From NCBI RefSeq assembly GCF_019443085.1, contig NZ_JAHZIL010000004.1, positions 124,001-188,000 on the forward strand: a stretch of DNA of 64,000 nt, given 5' to 3'. Origin of the DNA: Marinobacter sp. F4218 (GTDB taxonomy: Bacteria; Pseudomonadota; Gammaproteobacteria; Pseudomonadales; Oleiphilaceae). Position 1 is the stretch's first letter. Each line of letters opens with the position of its first letter. Under the pieces are notes generated by a model. That model ran no database searches, was not told where the DNA came from, and saw nothing but the letters and a program-made list of their open reading frames with translations. This document shows positions 27,084 through 36,224 of the stretch, one piece after another. The translations under genes and the position numbers were made by a program.

Positions 27084-29684
27084 TCAGGCCGCCTGCGGTT
27101 CTCCACCCTCACGGGCCCGCCTTCGAAGCTGTCCGAAGGCGAGTAACGCCAGCAGGATCAGAGCCGGAATGAACATCAGCTCTTTCGGCGGGCGTTCGTT
27201 CTGGACCTGCACCGCATCGATGCTCCAGCCGAAACTGATGCCCGCCTTCTCAGCAATGCTCCCGAAGCTTACGAAATCGACAACCATCTGATCTCCCTGC
27301 GGCGAAACCTCCAGCCCTGCTGCGGCCAGTCTCTGGGCCGGCGTCTCTGCCTCAGGCAGCGGCAGTCTCAGGTATTTCGATACTTCCTCTCCGTCAATCG
27401 ACATGCCGGAAGCCTGGATGATGATGGCCTCATCGGCAGGTACGTCATCCACGTATTCGAGAACTTCAGCCCCAGGGCGATTCTCGGTCGGTGGATAGAC
27501 CATGTCCCACCAGAAACCCGGACGGAACAGGGTGAAAGTAATCAGGAGCAGGAATACGGTTTCCCACCAACGGGTTTTGGTAAACCAGAAGCCCTGGGTC
27601 GCTGCCGAGAACACCAGCATCGCCGTCACTGCGCTGAAGATGGTCACCAGCAGGTCTATCCAGCCAGTAAGCCCGATCAGCAACAACTGCGTGTTGAAGA
27701 TGAACATGAATGGCAGGATGGCGGTGCGAATGTCGTACGTGAAACCCTGGACACCCGTTCGTATCGGATCGGCTCCGGAGATTGCCGCGGCGGCATAGGC
27801 CGCCAGCCCCACGGGCGGCGTGTCGTCCGCGAGGATCCCGAAGTAGAACACAAACAGGTGAACGGCAATCAGCGGAACCAGCAGACCATTCGCCGCCCCC
27901 AGGGTGACAATAACAGGCGCCATCAGAGTGGACACAACGATATAGTTGGCCGTTGTAGGCAAGCCCATCCCGAGGATCAGACTGATGATGGCGGTAAAGA
28001 TCAGCATCAGCAACAGGTTGCCGCCCGAGATAAACTCCACGAACTGGGTCATCACCAGGCCAATGCCGGTCAGGGTAACAGTACCCACAACGATGCCAGC
28101 GGTGGCGGTTGCAACCCCGATACCCACCATGTTTCGGGCGCCGGTGACCAGTGAATGAGCCAGGTCGATACCACCCTGTTTCAGTTGGCGGCCATAGTGA
28201 CCCTTCTTGTAAAAAAATGCTTTTAACGGCCCCTGGGTAACGACAATGAAAATCATGAACACCGTTGCCCAGAAGGCTGACAGTTGCGGCGAGAACCGTT
28301 CAACCGTCAGACACCAGACCAGGACCACCACCGGCAGCAGGAAATAGAGCCCGGTTTTGACCGTGGGTCCGACCGGCGGAAGCTCGTCCATGGCCTCATC
28401 AGAATCGTCCTCCTCCAGTACCGGGAAACGGGTTGCGTAACCAACCAACCCCACGTAGACAAGGAGCAGCAACGGCGTGAGCACCCACATGGCCGCTGCC
28501 CCCAACCAGTCCTTCATCCAGCCGATGCCGTAGTAGACAACCAGCGTCAGGATGCTGAGCCCCAGCAGTATCACCACCCAGTTGAGCATGCGCTGAGCCA
28601 GTGTCGGGCGATCCACGCGCTCGATGCCCTTCATATTGAGCTTGCAGGCCTCCAGGTGGACGATGTAGATGAGCGCCACATAGGAAATCATCGCAGGCAG
28701 AATCGCGTGCTTGATGACTTCGAGATAGGAAATGCCCACATACTCCACCATCAGAAACGCGGCCGCGCCCATGATGGGGGGAGTCAACTGACCGTTGGTC
28801 GAGGCGGCAACCTCGACCGCTCCGGCCTTCGTTGCCGGAAAGCCAACCCGCTTCATCAGCGGGATGGTAAAGGTACCGGTGGTAACCACATTGGCAATGG
28901 ATGACCCTGAAATCACCCCGCTCAGGCCACTGGACACCACTGCGGCCTTGGCCGGGCCACCACGCATATGGCCAAGCAGTGCGTAGGCCACCTGGATGAA
29001 ATAATGCCCGGCACCGGCACGCTCAAGCAGCGCACCGAAGAGAACAAACAGGAATACAAAGCTGGTTGAAACGCCCAGCGCAACACCAAACACCCCTTCG
29101 GTACCAAGCCACTGGTGAGATGCGAGCTTGCTCAGGCTTGCGCCCTTATGGGATATAACGTCCGGCATGTAAGGGCCGGCGAGAGAGTAAACAATGAAAA
29201 CCCCGGCAACGATTGTGAGGGGCAAACCCAGCGAGCGCCGCGTGGCCTCAAGCAGCAGTACCAGGCCAGACAGGGCGACAACCAGATCCCGGGTTTCCGG
29301 AGCACCGGGCCGTGTCGAAAGCTGATCGTAGAAGACGTAGAGATACGACGCCGCGAATGCCGCTGCCAGTGCAAGAATCCAATCATAGATCGGAACGTGG
29401 TTGGCGTGCTTTCCGCGAATCATCGGGAACGCAGCAAAAGCCAGAAAGGCGGCAAAGGCCAGATGAATTGATCGCGACTCTGTGGAGTTAAAGACGCCAA
29501 TCTCGAAAATGTACGGTAGCGGTGACGCTATCCATAACTGAAAAAGGGACCAGAGCAGAGGGACGACAAAAAGGATGACTGCAGCTGCGCCAGTCGTGGC
29601 TCTCCCACCGGATTCGGTCTGGAGAACCTCTTCGACTTTCGGTCGGTCGGCGTCATTCCCGGCTCTCGGGTCGCTATTGCTCAT
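27084..29684 (-). CDS. TRAP transporter fused permease (TAXI type, with DUF3394)
   Basis: An 866-residue inner-membrane protein with a 4-helix DctQ-like part (about residues 35-170) fused to a 12-helix DctM-like part (GVFGVALGVSTSFVFLFVLFGALLERAG, GMGLPTTANYIVVSTLMAPV, FGILADDTPPVGLAAYAAAAISGADP). The C-terminal 170 residues carry a DUF3394 domain with a PDZ-like stretch (FGSIAEKAGISFGWSIDAVQV) before a last helix. TAXI-TRAP carriers move organic acids or amino acids using ion gradients. Its binding protein is the upstream gene 85 bases away, and the two form an operon. Confidence 0.92.
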   Translation of the reverse strand: MSNSDPRAGNDADRPKVEEVLQTESGGRATTGAAAVILFVVPLLWSLFQLWIASPLPYIFEIGVFNSTESRSIHLAFAAFLAFAAFPMIRGKHANHVPIYDWILALAAAFAASYLYVFYDQLSTRPGAPETRDLVVALSGLVLLLEATRRSLGLPLTIVAGVFIVYSLAGPYMPDVISHKGASLSKLASHQWLGTEGVFGVALGVSTSFVFLFVLFGALLERAGAGHYFIQVAYALLGHMRGGPAKAAVVSSGLSGVISGSSIANVVTTGTFTIPLMKRVGFPATKAGAVEVAASTNGQLTPPIMGAAAFLMVEYVGISYLEVIKHAILPAMISYVALIYIVHLEACKLNMKGIERVDRPTLAQRMLNWVVILLGLSILTLVVYYGIGWMKDWLGAAAMWVLTPLLLLVYVGLVGYATRFPVLEEDDSDEAMDELPPVGPTVKTGLYFLLPVVVLVWCLTVERFSPQLSAFWATVFMIFIVVTQGPLKAFFYKKGHYGRQLKQGGIDLAHSLVTGARNMVGIGVATATAGIVVGTVTLTGIGLVMTQFVEFISGGNLLLMLIFTAIISLILGMGLPTTANYIVVSTLMAPVIVTLGAANGLLVPLIAVHLFVFYFGILADDTPPVGLAAYAAAAISGADPIRTGVQGFTYDIRTAILPFMFIFNTQLLLIGLTGWIDLLVTIFSAVTAMLVFSAATQGFWFTKTRWWETVFLLLITFTLFRPGFWWDMVYPPTENRPGAEVLEYVDDVPADEAIIIQASGMSIDGEEVSKYLRLPLPEAETPAQRLAAAGLEVSPQGDQMVVDFVSFGSIAEKAGISFGWSIDAVQVQNERPPKELMFIPALILLALLAFGQLRRRAREGGEPQAA

Positions 29685-29769
29685 AGCTGAATCCTGTCAG
29701 AGGAAAACGGGAGGGTCAGTCATGGCCGCCGGCAGGAAGTGCCGGCGGCCACCTAGAAATGGCGCGTGA

Positions 29770-30753
29770 TCAGTCGATCAGGCCAGCTTCCTTGTAGTAC
29801 TTCGCCGCACCTGGGTGCAGGGGCGCACTCAGAGCGTCGGATACCATTTCCTCTTTGTTCAGGTTGGCAAAGGCCGGGTGCAGGCGCTTGAAGCTGTCGA
29901 AGTTCTCGAACACTGCCTTGACGACCTCATAAACCACCTCGTCCGGAACGTCAGTGGATGACACGAAGGTTGCAGCCACACCAAAGGTTGTTACGTCCTC
30001 GTCGCTACCACGGTACATGCCGCCCGGAATGGTGGCTTCGCGGTAATACGGGTTTTCGGAAATGAGCTTGGCGGTCGCGTCATTTTCGACGTTGACCAGG
30101 ACACTGTCACAGGAGGTCGTTGCCTCTTTGATGGAACCGGACGGATGGCCAACGGTGTAGAAGAACGCATCGATGTTTCCATCGCAAAGCGCCTGCGACT
30201 GCTCCGCCGCCTTGAGTTCGGCCGCCAGCGAGAACTTGTCCATGCTCCAGCCCATCTCATCCATCAGCACCTCTGCAGTGGCGCGCTGGCCAGAACCGGG
30301 GTTACCCACGGAAACCCGCTTGCCTTCGAGATCCTCGAAAGTGGTGATCCCTGAACCCTTGCTGGCAACCACGGTGAACGGTTCGGGGTGCAGTGAAAAA
30401 ACCGCTCGCAGGTCCTTGTTTGCGCCATCGTCCTTGAACTGGCTGGTGCCATTGTAGGCGTGGTACTGCCAGTCGGACTGGGCGACCGCCAGATCCAGCT
30501 CGCCCTGACGGATCGCGTTCAGGTTGTATACTGAGCCGCCGGTGCTCTCAACTGAACAGCGGATACCGTGTTCTTTACGGTCCATATTCACCAGACGGCA
30601 GATGGCACCGCCCGCCGGATAATAAACGCCAGTCACACCACCAGTACCAATCGTCACAAAACGCTGCTCTTGAGCGGAAACAGAAGTTGAGGCCGCGCCA
30701 AGACTGACAGCAGCAGCAACGGCGAGAGCGGATGCCTTAAGTTTCAGTGTCAT
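29770..30753 (-). CDS. TAXI-family TRAP solute-binding protein
   Basis: A 327-residue periplasmic binding protein with a signal peptide (cleavage near VSA-QEQ). It has the TAXI pattern [25 protein letters not shown] at the start of the mature protein and [30 protein letters not shown] following. It precedes the fused permease and should deliver its ligand. Glutamate-like or 2-oxoacid ligands are known for the family, but the sequence does not say which one. No operator is obvious in the 140 bases upstream. Confidence 0.93.
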   Translation of the reverse strand: MTLKLKASALAVAAAVSLGAASTSVSAQEQRFVTIGTGGVTGVYYPAGGAICRLVNMDRKEHGIRCSVESTGGSVYNLNAIRQGELDLAVAQSDWQYHAYNGTSQFKDDGANKDLRAVFSLHPEPFTVVASKGSGITTFEDLEGKRVSVGNPGSGQRATAEVLMDEMGWSMDKFSLAAELKAAEQSQALCDGNIDAFFYTVGHPSGSIKEATTSCDSVLVNVENDATAKLISENPYYREATIPGGMYRGSDEDVTTFGVAATFVSSTDVPDEVVYEVVKAVFENFDSFKRLHPAFANLNKEEMVSDALSAPLHPGAAKYYKEAGLID

Positions 30754-30893
30754 GTGAGTTCTTCCTTCTTCTGATAGTTGTCATAGAAAGCCCGTCGTTT
30801 CTTGGGGACAGGCTCGAGATTCATCTTAGAACATAGACCAGTTCGGCCTATAAATAAAGTACGAGTTTCCCGGCTAACCTTTTGACCAGACAA

Positions 30894-30922
30894 CAAAAAA
30901 GCCCGCAGAGCGGGCTTTTTTG
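30894..30922 (-). terminator. Terminator of the DUF1329-YCF48-RND group
   Basis: AAAAAAGCCCGC, a short loop, GCGGGCTTTTTT. It lies about 17 bases beyond the RND stop codon on the minus strand, and is symmetrical enough to work on both strands. Confidence 0.9.
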
Positions 30923-30938
30923 CGGGTCCTCGGAAGGA

Positions 30939-33323
30939 CTACTTCGAGGCGCGGGCCTTGGCCAGCATGCGGTCCGGGCGCAGCAGGAAGCGCGCCAGGG
31001 CCGGCAGCAGCCAGATAGCCCCAACCATGTTCCACAGGAACATGAAGAAGAGCAGGAAGCCCATATCGGCCTGGAACTTGATCGGCGAGAAAATCCAAGT
31101 CACTACGCCGAGGCCCAGGGTCACACCAGTGAACATGACCGCTTTACCGGTGGAGCGCAGGGTCTCGAAATAAGCATCCTGCAGGGTCTTGCCTTCCAGC
31201 AGGAACTTTTCAAGCTTGCTGTAGATGTAGATACCGTAGTCCACACCAATACCGACACCCAGGGCAATAACCGGCAGGGTCGCGACCTTGATACCGATGC
31301 CCGAGACCGCCATGATCGCCTCGCACAGGATTGACGTCAGCCCCAGCGGGATAACGATACAAAGCACGGCGCGAATGGACCGGAATGTCAGCAGGCACAG
31401 CAAACTCACCACACCGTAGACCATCATCAGCATCAGGTCCTTGGCATTGGAGATGACCTCGTTGGTGGCCGCTTCGACACCCGCATTACCGGCTGCCAGA
31501 AGGAAGGTATGGTTCTCGTTGCTGTTGTTTGCCGCAAATTCCTCAACCCGCTCCACCGCGGTCTGCAGGGTTTCGGCCTTGTGATCCTCAAGGAAAACCA
31601 GCACCGGCGTAAGGCTGCAGTCAGTGTTGATCAGCCCGGAAGGTGCATTTCGGATAGACGCGTTAATAATGGTCTGGTTGCGGGAAATCTCGAACCACTT
31701 CCAGTTACCTTCGTTCAGCGCCTTGGTCACAATCTTGGAGACATCAGCCAGGGATGCGGTCGACTGAACCCCCGGTGTGTTTTGCAACTCCCACTGCAGA
31801 CTGTCCATGGCACGCAGCACGTCATACTGGGTGCACTGCTCGACCGGCGTCTTCACCATAACCACGAGCACGTCGGCACTGGTCGAATAGTTATCAATGA
31901 TGAAGGCGTTATCCTTGTTGTAGCGGGAATCCGCGCGTAACTCCGGCGCACCGCGATCCAGATCGCCCACCTTCAGGTCCTGCTTGTAGTAGAGACCAAG
32001 TCCCAGACCAATAACGGCGATCAGCAGTGAAATCGGCGCCACACCAGGATGGGAGAAGTACGACATAACTCGCCACTTGCGATCCTGTTTCTCGCCATGA
32101 TTCTGAACATGGCGAACACCGCCCTTGGAAATCCCGACATAGGACATGATCAGGACGTGCAGCACCAGATTGGTGACAATCACGAAGGCGACACCGATAC
32201 CGGCAGCCACAGCCAGATCCCGGATTACATCGATCTCGATGAAGAACAGTGTCAGGAAGCCGAATGCATCGGAAATCAATGCCAGCATGCCGGGGATGTA
32301 GAGGGCACGAAACGCAAGACGCGCAGCCGTGACGGAGTCAAAGCCTTTGGCTGACTCGACCGCCATGGCGTTGACTATCTGAACCCCGTGGCTGATCCCG
32401 ATCGCAAATACCAGGAACGGCACCAGAACAGAGTACGGATCCAGACCATAGCCAAGCAGGCGCAACGCGCCCAGTTGCCAGAACACCGCGATAATCGAGG
32501 TGAATACCGGAACCAGCGTGCCCGCGATGCACCGGGAATACCAGAACAGCAGCAGCGTGGTCAGAATGATGGTGATACCGGCGAACCAGGCGATTGAACC
32601 GATCCCCTCGATCAGGTCGCCCACTTTCTTGGCGAAGCCCACGATGTGGATGTCAATATTGGGATTCTGGGCTTCGTACTTCTGACGGATCTTTTCTTCG
32701 AGCTGACGGGAGAACTCGCCGTAATCGAGCGGCTGACCGGTCTCGGGGTTCTTCTCGTAAAGCGGCGCGTAGACAATCGTGGACTTGAAATTGTCCGCAA
32801 TCAGACGCCCAACCTCGTTTGAGCGCAGCGCATTCTGGCGCAGCTGCTCGAGGCTGGTGTCTGAGCCGTCGTAGTTATCGGGAATGACGGTGCCGCCCTG
32901 AAAGCCCTGCTCTGTAACTTCAACCCATCGGACGTTGGACGTCCACATGGATTTAAGCCCGGAGCGGTCAACGCCGTTCAGGTAGAAAACCTCATCGGTG
33001 ATCTGCTTCAGGGTCTCCATGTACTCGGCGCTGAAGATGTCACCTTCTTTAACTTCGACCGCAATTCGGACGAAGTTGCCGAGGTTCTGGAGATCATCCC
33101 GGTGATCCAGCATGTTGATGATGTAAGGATGTTGCAGCGGGATCATCCGCTCGAAGCTGGCGTCGGGCTGGATTTTCGCAGCGTTGTACCCCAGGAACAG
33201 GGTCACCAGTATAAAGCCAATCAGGATGGCCGCGCGGTTGTTGAAAATCACGCGTTCCAGAAATGGCTCCGCCTTTGGCGTCGTCAGGTAATGTTCGCCC
33301 TTGTCATGCTTAGGGTTGGACAT
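30939..33323 (-). CDS. RND/MMPL-family exporter of the DUF1329 cluster
   Basis: A 794-residue membrane protein with 12 helices in two repeated halves, each with one helix, a large periplasmic loop and five helices. The signature GIGVDYGIYIYSKLEKFL lies in the second half and FLVFAIGISHGVQIVNAMAVE in the first. This is the MMPL/HAE3 subtype, which usually handles lipids or hydrophobic compounds and lacks a membrane-fusion partner. Genes for a YCF48-like protein and a DUF1329 protein lie upstream on the same strand. Such trios occur near hydrocarbon, steroid or ester use genes in marine bacteria. The substrate is not known. Confidence 0.88.
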   Translation of the reverse strand: MSNPKHDKGEHYLTTPKAEPFLERVIFNNRAAILIGFILVTLFLGYNAAKIQPDASFERMIPLQHPYIINMLDHRDDLQNLGNFVRIAVEVKEGDIFSAEYMETLKQITDEVFYLNGVDRSGLKSMWTSNVRWVEVTEQGFQGGTVIPDNYDGSDTSLEQLRQNALRSNEVGRLIADNFKSTIVYAPLYEKNPETGQPLDYGEFSRQLEEKIRQKYEAQNPNIDIHIVGFAKKVGDLIEGIGSIAWFAGITIILTTLLLFWYSRCIAGTLVPVFTSIIAVFWQLGALRLLGYGLDPYSVLVPFLVFAIGISHGVQIVNAMAVESAKGFDSVTAARLAFRALYIPGMLALISDAFGFLTLFFIEIDVIRDLAVAAGIGVAFVIVTNLVLHVLIMSYVGISKGGVRHVQNHGEKQDRKWRVMSYFSHPGVAPISLLIAVIGLGLGLYYKQDLKVGDLDRGAPELRADSRYNKDNAFIIDNYSTSADVLVVMVKTPVEQCTQYDVLRAMDSLQWELQNTPGVQSTASLADVSKIVTKALNEGNWKWFEISRNQTIINASIRNAPSGLINTDCSLTPVLVFLEDHKAETLQTAVERVEEFAANNSNENHTFLLAAGNAGVEAATNEVISNAKDLMLMMVYGVVSLLCLLTFRSIRAVLCIVIPLGLTSILCEAIMAVSGIGIKVATLPVIALGVGIGVDYGIYIYSKLEKFLLEGKTLQDAYFETLRSTGKAVMFTGVTLGLGVVTWIFSPIKFQADMGFLLFFMFLWNMVGAIWLLPALARFLLRPDRMLAKARASK

Positions 33324-33370
33324 TCAAAAGCCCCTCTATTTTTCTGTTCGGTTGTTGCCACATCAGGGCG

Positions 33371-34516
33371 TTATTGAAGGTTTTTGCCTTTGGCATCGGT
33401 CATTTTCACGCCACCTTCACCAACCAGCAGCAGGTTGGTACCCGAAACCGGCACTACACTCATGACGCCCTGTCGGTCGTCACGCAGATACTCACGGAAG
33501 GTATCACCACCGTTACCGCTGGTGAGGACGGCGCCGCTATTACCAACCAGTACAATTCGGGAATCCTCGGCAAAGCCGTCGTTCAACGTTGCGGTGGAAC
33601 CGGTACTGACCATAGACCAGGACTTACCAAGGTCCGTTGACAACATCAGCGTCCCACGAAGGCCAAACGCAAGGATTTCATTCACCCGACCGGTACCGAT
33701 CACGCCAAACAACGAGCCCGGATACGGGCCTTCACGCCGCTCCCAGTTCTGTCCCTGATCAACCGAGACATGAATCTGGCCGGCTTCGCCGACGATGACC
33801 ATCGCACCGCCACCGACTCTCGAGATGGCGTTCAGGTGGAAGTTCTGGGGATTACTCAGTTTTGGCGACCAGTCCTGCCAGGTCTCGCCCCCATCTTTGG
33901 TGTGGAAGAACATACCATAGGCACCAATCACGAACCCCTGATTCTCGTCTGCAAACCAGACGTCGAGGAATGGATTGACCGGACCGATGTCGAGATCCGC
34001 CTGCATATTCTCAAGTGCGAAGTAAAGATCATCCAGCGCCCATTCGAGATCGGATTTCTTCTCCTCTGGCGCTGCCTCTACGCGCTCTTCCATGGCAGCA
34101 ATGGCTTCTTCCTGGCTCTCGATCGCCAGTTCAGCGGCGCGCGTTCCGGTAAGCTGAAGCTCCCAGGTTTGGCCGGCATCATCCGAATGAAGCACCACAC
34201 CGCTGTGACCCACCGCCCAGCCATGGGTGTCACTGCCGAAATCAATACCGGTCAGGGTGACAGAGACCGGAACCTCTGCCTGGGTCCAGGTGTCACCCTC
34301 ATCATCGGAAAAGATGATGTGGCCACGCTCGCCAATCGCCAAGATACGGTCGCCGGCACGTTCCACATCATTCAGAAGATTTTCGGGAGCCAGCTCAGTT
34401 GGCCTTGCTGGTGTTTCAATAACGTCCGTCAGTGCAAATGCGACAGGGGACGCACAGGCCATGGAAAGCCCAAGGCACGCTGCACCCAGGGTTTTACACA
34501 TAAAGCTTGTAGCCAT
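33371..34516 (-). CDS. YCF48-like beta-propeller protein, exported
   Basis: A 381-residue secreted protein (signal peptide ending AFA-LTD). It has seven or so short propeller repeats of the kind W-x-x-x-x-x-G-x-x-V-H-x-D-G-G-x-T-W, for example FSDDEGDTWTQAEVPVS, HSDDAGQTWELQ and FHTKDGGETWQDW. An inserted charged helical stretch, at about residues 128-178, interrupts the propeller between blades. The gene ends 47 bases before the RND gene. The family includes photosystem II assembly factors, but here the protein is more likely a scaffold for the exporter or outer-membrane partner (inference). Confidence 0.85.
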   Translation of the reverse strand: MATSFMCKTLGAACLGLSMACASPVAFALTDVIETPARPTELAPENLLNDVERAGDRILAIGERGHIIFSDDEGDTWTQAEVPVSVTLTGIDFGSDTHGWAVGHSGVVLHSDDAGQTWELQLTGTRAAELAIESQEEAIAAMEERVEAAPEEKKSDLEWALDDLYFALENMQADLDIGPVNPFLDVWFADENQGFVIGAYGMFFHTKDGGETWQDWSPKLSNPQNFHLNAISRVGGGAMVIVGEAGQIHVSVDQGQNWERREGPYPGSLFGVIGTGRVNEILAFGLRGTLMLSTDLGKSWSMVSTGSTATLNDGFAEDSRIVLVGNSGAVLTSGNGGDTFREYLRDDRQGVMSVVPVSGTNLLLVGEGGVKMTDAKGKNLQ

Positions 34517-34582
34517 TCGGATTGCCTATAGGTTGTTTTTACGTGTGTCTCTGACCGGGTCATCCCGGCTCTAACTGTAAAG

Positions 34583-34610
34583 ATACCGGCAACCTTTCGG
34601 ATGCCGGTAT
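34583..34610 (-). repeat. Inverted repeat in the DUF1329-YCF48 spacer
   Basis: ATACCGGCA and TGCCGGTAT with a ten-base loop, between two genes of the same strand. On the minus strand it is followed by CTTTACAG, so it is at best a partial terminator. It may separate expression levels of the two genes. Confidence 0.55.
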
Positions 34611-34659
34611 ACCGAGCGCCTACTCCATTGGGCGCGGGAAACTCCTGGTTATCTGAACC

Positions 34660-36048
34660 TTAGCGGACGCTCCGGCGGCGCAGGGAAGCCGGAGAGAAGT
34701 ACCGCTTGTTCGGAACGTCATCTGTGAAGACCCTGGTATTCGGTTCTTCGGTGTCCAGGCCCTGAACATGATAGCGACGGGCCTGGAGATCGTGAAACGC
34801 TTCAAGCGTAGTCCATACGCCCGGCAATTCGTAATAGTTTTTAAGAACGCCCATGCTCACGCGCCACAACTCGCCACGGCCGTCATACTGGTCAAGCAGG
34901 GCGGTATTCCAGCTATCCTCGTCAACATAGAAACGACGCTTGGCGTAGATGTGTCGCTCGCCATCCTTCAGGGTTGCGGTCACGACATGGACCCTGTGCA
35001 ACTCCCAACGCATCAGATCAGGATTCAGATGCGCCATTCCGAGGATTTCGGTGTAAGGCAGTCCTTCCTGAGCAATCTCATAGTTGTTGTACGGGATATA
35101 GATTTCGCGCTTACCCTCATAGGTCCAGTTATACCGATCCATGGCACCGTTAAAGATGTCGGTGTCATCGGCGGTACGCAGGTTATCGGCTGCCGCGATC
35201 GGGGAATCGTAACCGAGGTTCGGCGCCCGGCGGACACGGCGTTGACCGGCGTTGTAGCCCCAGCCGTTACGCGGGTTGATGATCTGGTTCATGGTCTCGT
35301 GCACGAGAATCGCACCACCAGCCAGACGGGGCGGAGACTGGGTAAACGAGAGGTAGTAGAAAATCACGTTTTCGAGGGTCTTTTCACCGCCTTCAGGATT
35401 GTAGAAGTTGAAGAAGGCTTCTTGCTGTGATGTCACCAACGTGTAATCGCCGTTCTGCTGAACCGCCACTTCACTGGCACGTCGGGTCAGCGAGACACCA
35501 CGCCAACGGGTCAGATGGTTCCAGATGACCTGCCACGCTTTCTGCTCATCATTGCCGCTGAGAATCGGGAACGGATAGCCGCCGAACGCACCATCGATAC
35601 CGGCGCTTTCACCAACGATTTCGGCACTGGTAGCATTTTCGCGGGTATTGGCTTCAACCCAGTCCGGCAGGGAATGGCTCCTGCGGGTTTTGTACACCGG
35701 AATCCGGAACGTGGTCGGGTAGGTTTCCAGCATCGCCTTCAGACCATCCGTGAGGTGCTCGGAATACTGGTCAGCATTGCTGGCATTGATGGTGAACAAT
35801 ACCTCGTCGTCCGGGAACGGATTGGGATGGTGCTGGCCGCTCCCCTCGTAGCTTGCCGGTGGCTTGGTGATGCCACCATCCCAGGCGGGAATGGTTCCAG
35901 CCTCGTTGCCCGCCTTCGGAGAACCGAAAGGCGTCAGATCTTTGCCGAGGCGCGCAGCCTCACTTGAGGAAACCGCGGCGTATGCCGGCGCTGCGGCGAC
36001 AGAGAGGGCCATAAGGCCGCCGAGAATAGCGTTCTTATTGTATCTCAT
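34660..36048 (-). CDS. DUF1329 exported outer-membrane-associated protein
   Basis: A 462-residue protein with a signal peptide (cut near AYA-AVS) and the DUF1329 pattern SEAARLGKDLTPFGSPKAGNEAGTIPAWDGGI. The domain has a LolA/LolB-like fold in known relatives, which suggests lipid handling in the periplasm. DUF1329 usually follows a DUF1302 porin-like gene, but none is found in this window. It is the first gene of the group that continues with YCF48 and RND genes. Its role is unknown, possibly in outer-membrane transfer of hydrophobic substrate. Confidence 0.9.
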   Translation of the reverse strand: MRYNKNAILGGLMALSVAAAPAYAAVSSSEAARLGKDLTPFGSPKAGNEAGTIPAWDGGITKPPASYEGSGQHHPNPFPDDEVLFTINASNADQYSEHLTDGLKAMLETYPTTFRIPVYKTRRSHSLPDWVEANTRENATSAEIVGESAGIDGAFGGYPFPILSGNDEQKAWQVIWNHLTRWRGVSLTRRASEVAVQQNGDYTLVTSQQEAFFNFYNPEGGEKTLENVIFYYLSFTQSPPRLAGGAILVHETMNQIINPRNGWGYNAGQRRVRRAPNLGYDSPIAAADNLRTADDTDIFNGAMDRYNWTYEGKREIYIPYNNYEIAQEGLPYTEILGMAHLNPDLMRWELHRVHVVTATLKDGERHIYAKRRFYVDEDSWNTALLDQYDGRGELWRVSMGVLKNYYELPGVWTTLEAFHDLQARRYHVQGLDTEEPNTRVFTDDVPNKRYFSPASLRRRSVR

Positions 36049-36173
36049 TATGTAACCTTAATCCGTCTGGAAGCCTCTGGAGGGCTTTTTATTATCGTCT
36101 GATGGGAGTACAGACTTTCCACCAGATTAGCGGATCGAGCATTATTGTCTATCGACCGAAAGTGCGATTTTGT

Positions 36174-36210
36174 ATCCGGCTGTGACCACCACCTACAATC
36201 CCAGCCGGAT
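36174..36210 (-). repeat. Long-loop inverted repeat downstream of pepN
   Basis: ATCCGGCTG and CAGCCGGAT with a 19-base spacer, starting 14 bases after the pepN stop. There is no clean T run. It could end the pepN transcript in a Rho-dependent way or be chance. Confidence 0.4.
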
Positions 36211-36224
36211 CATCACGGGCTTGG

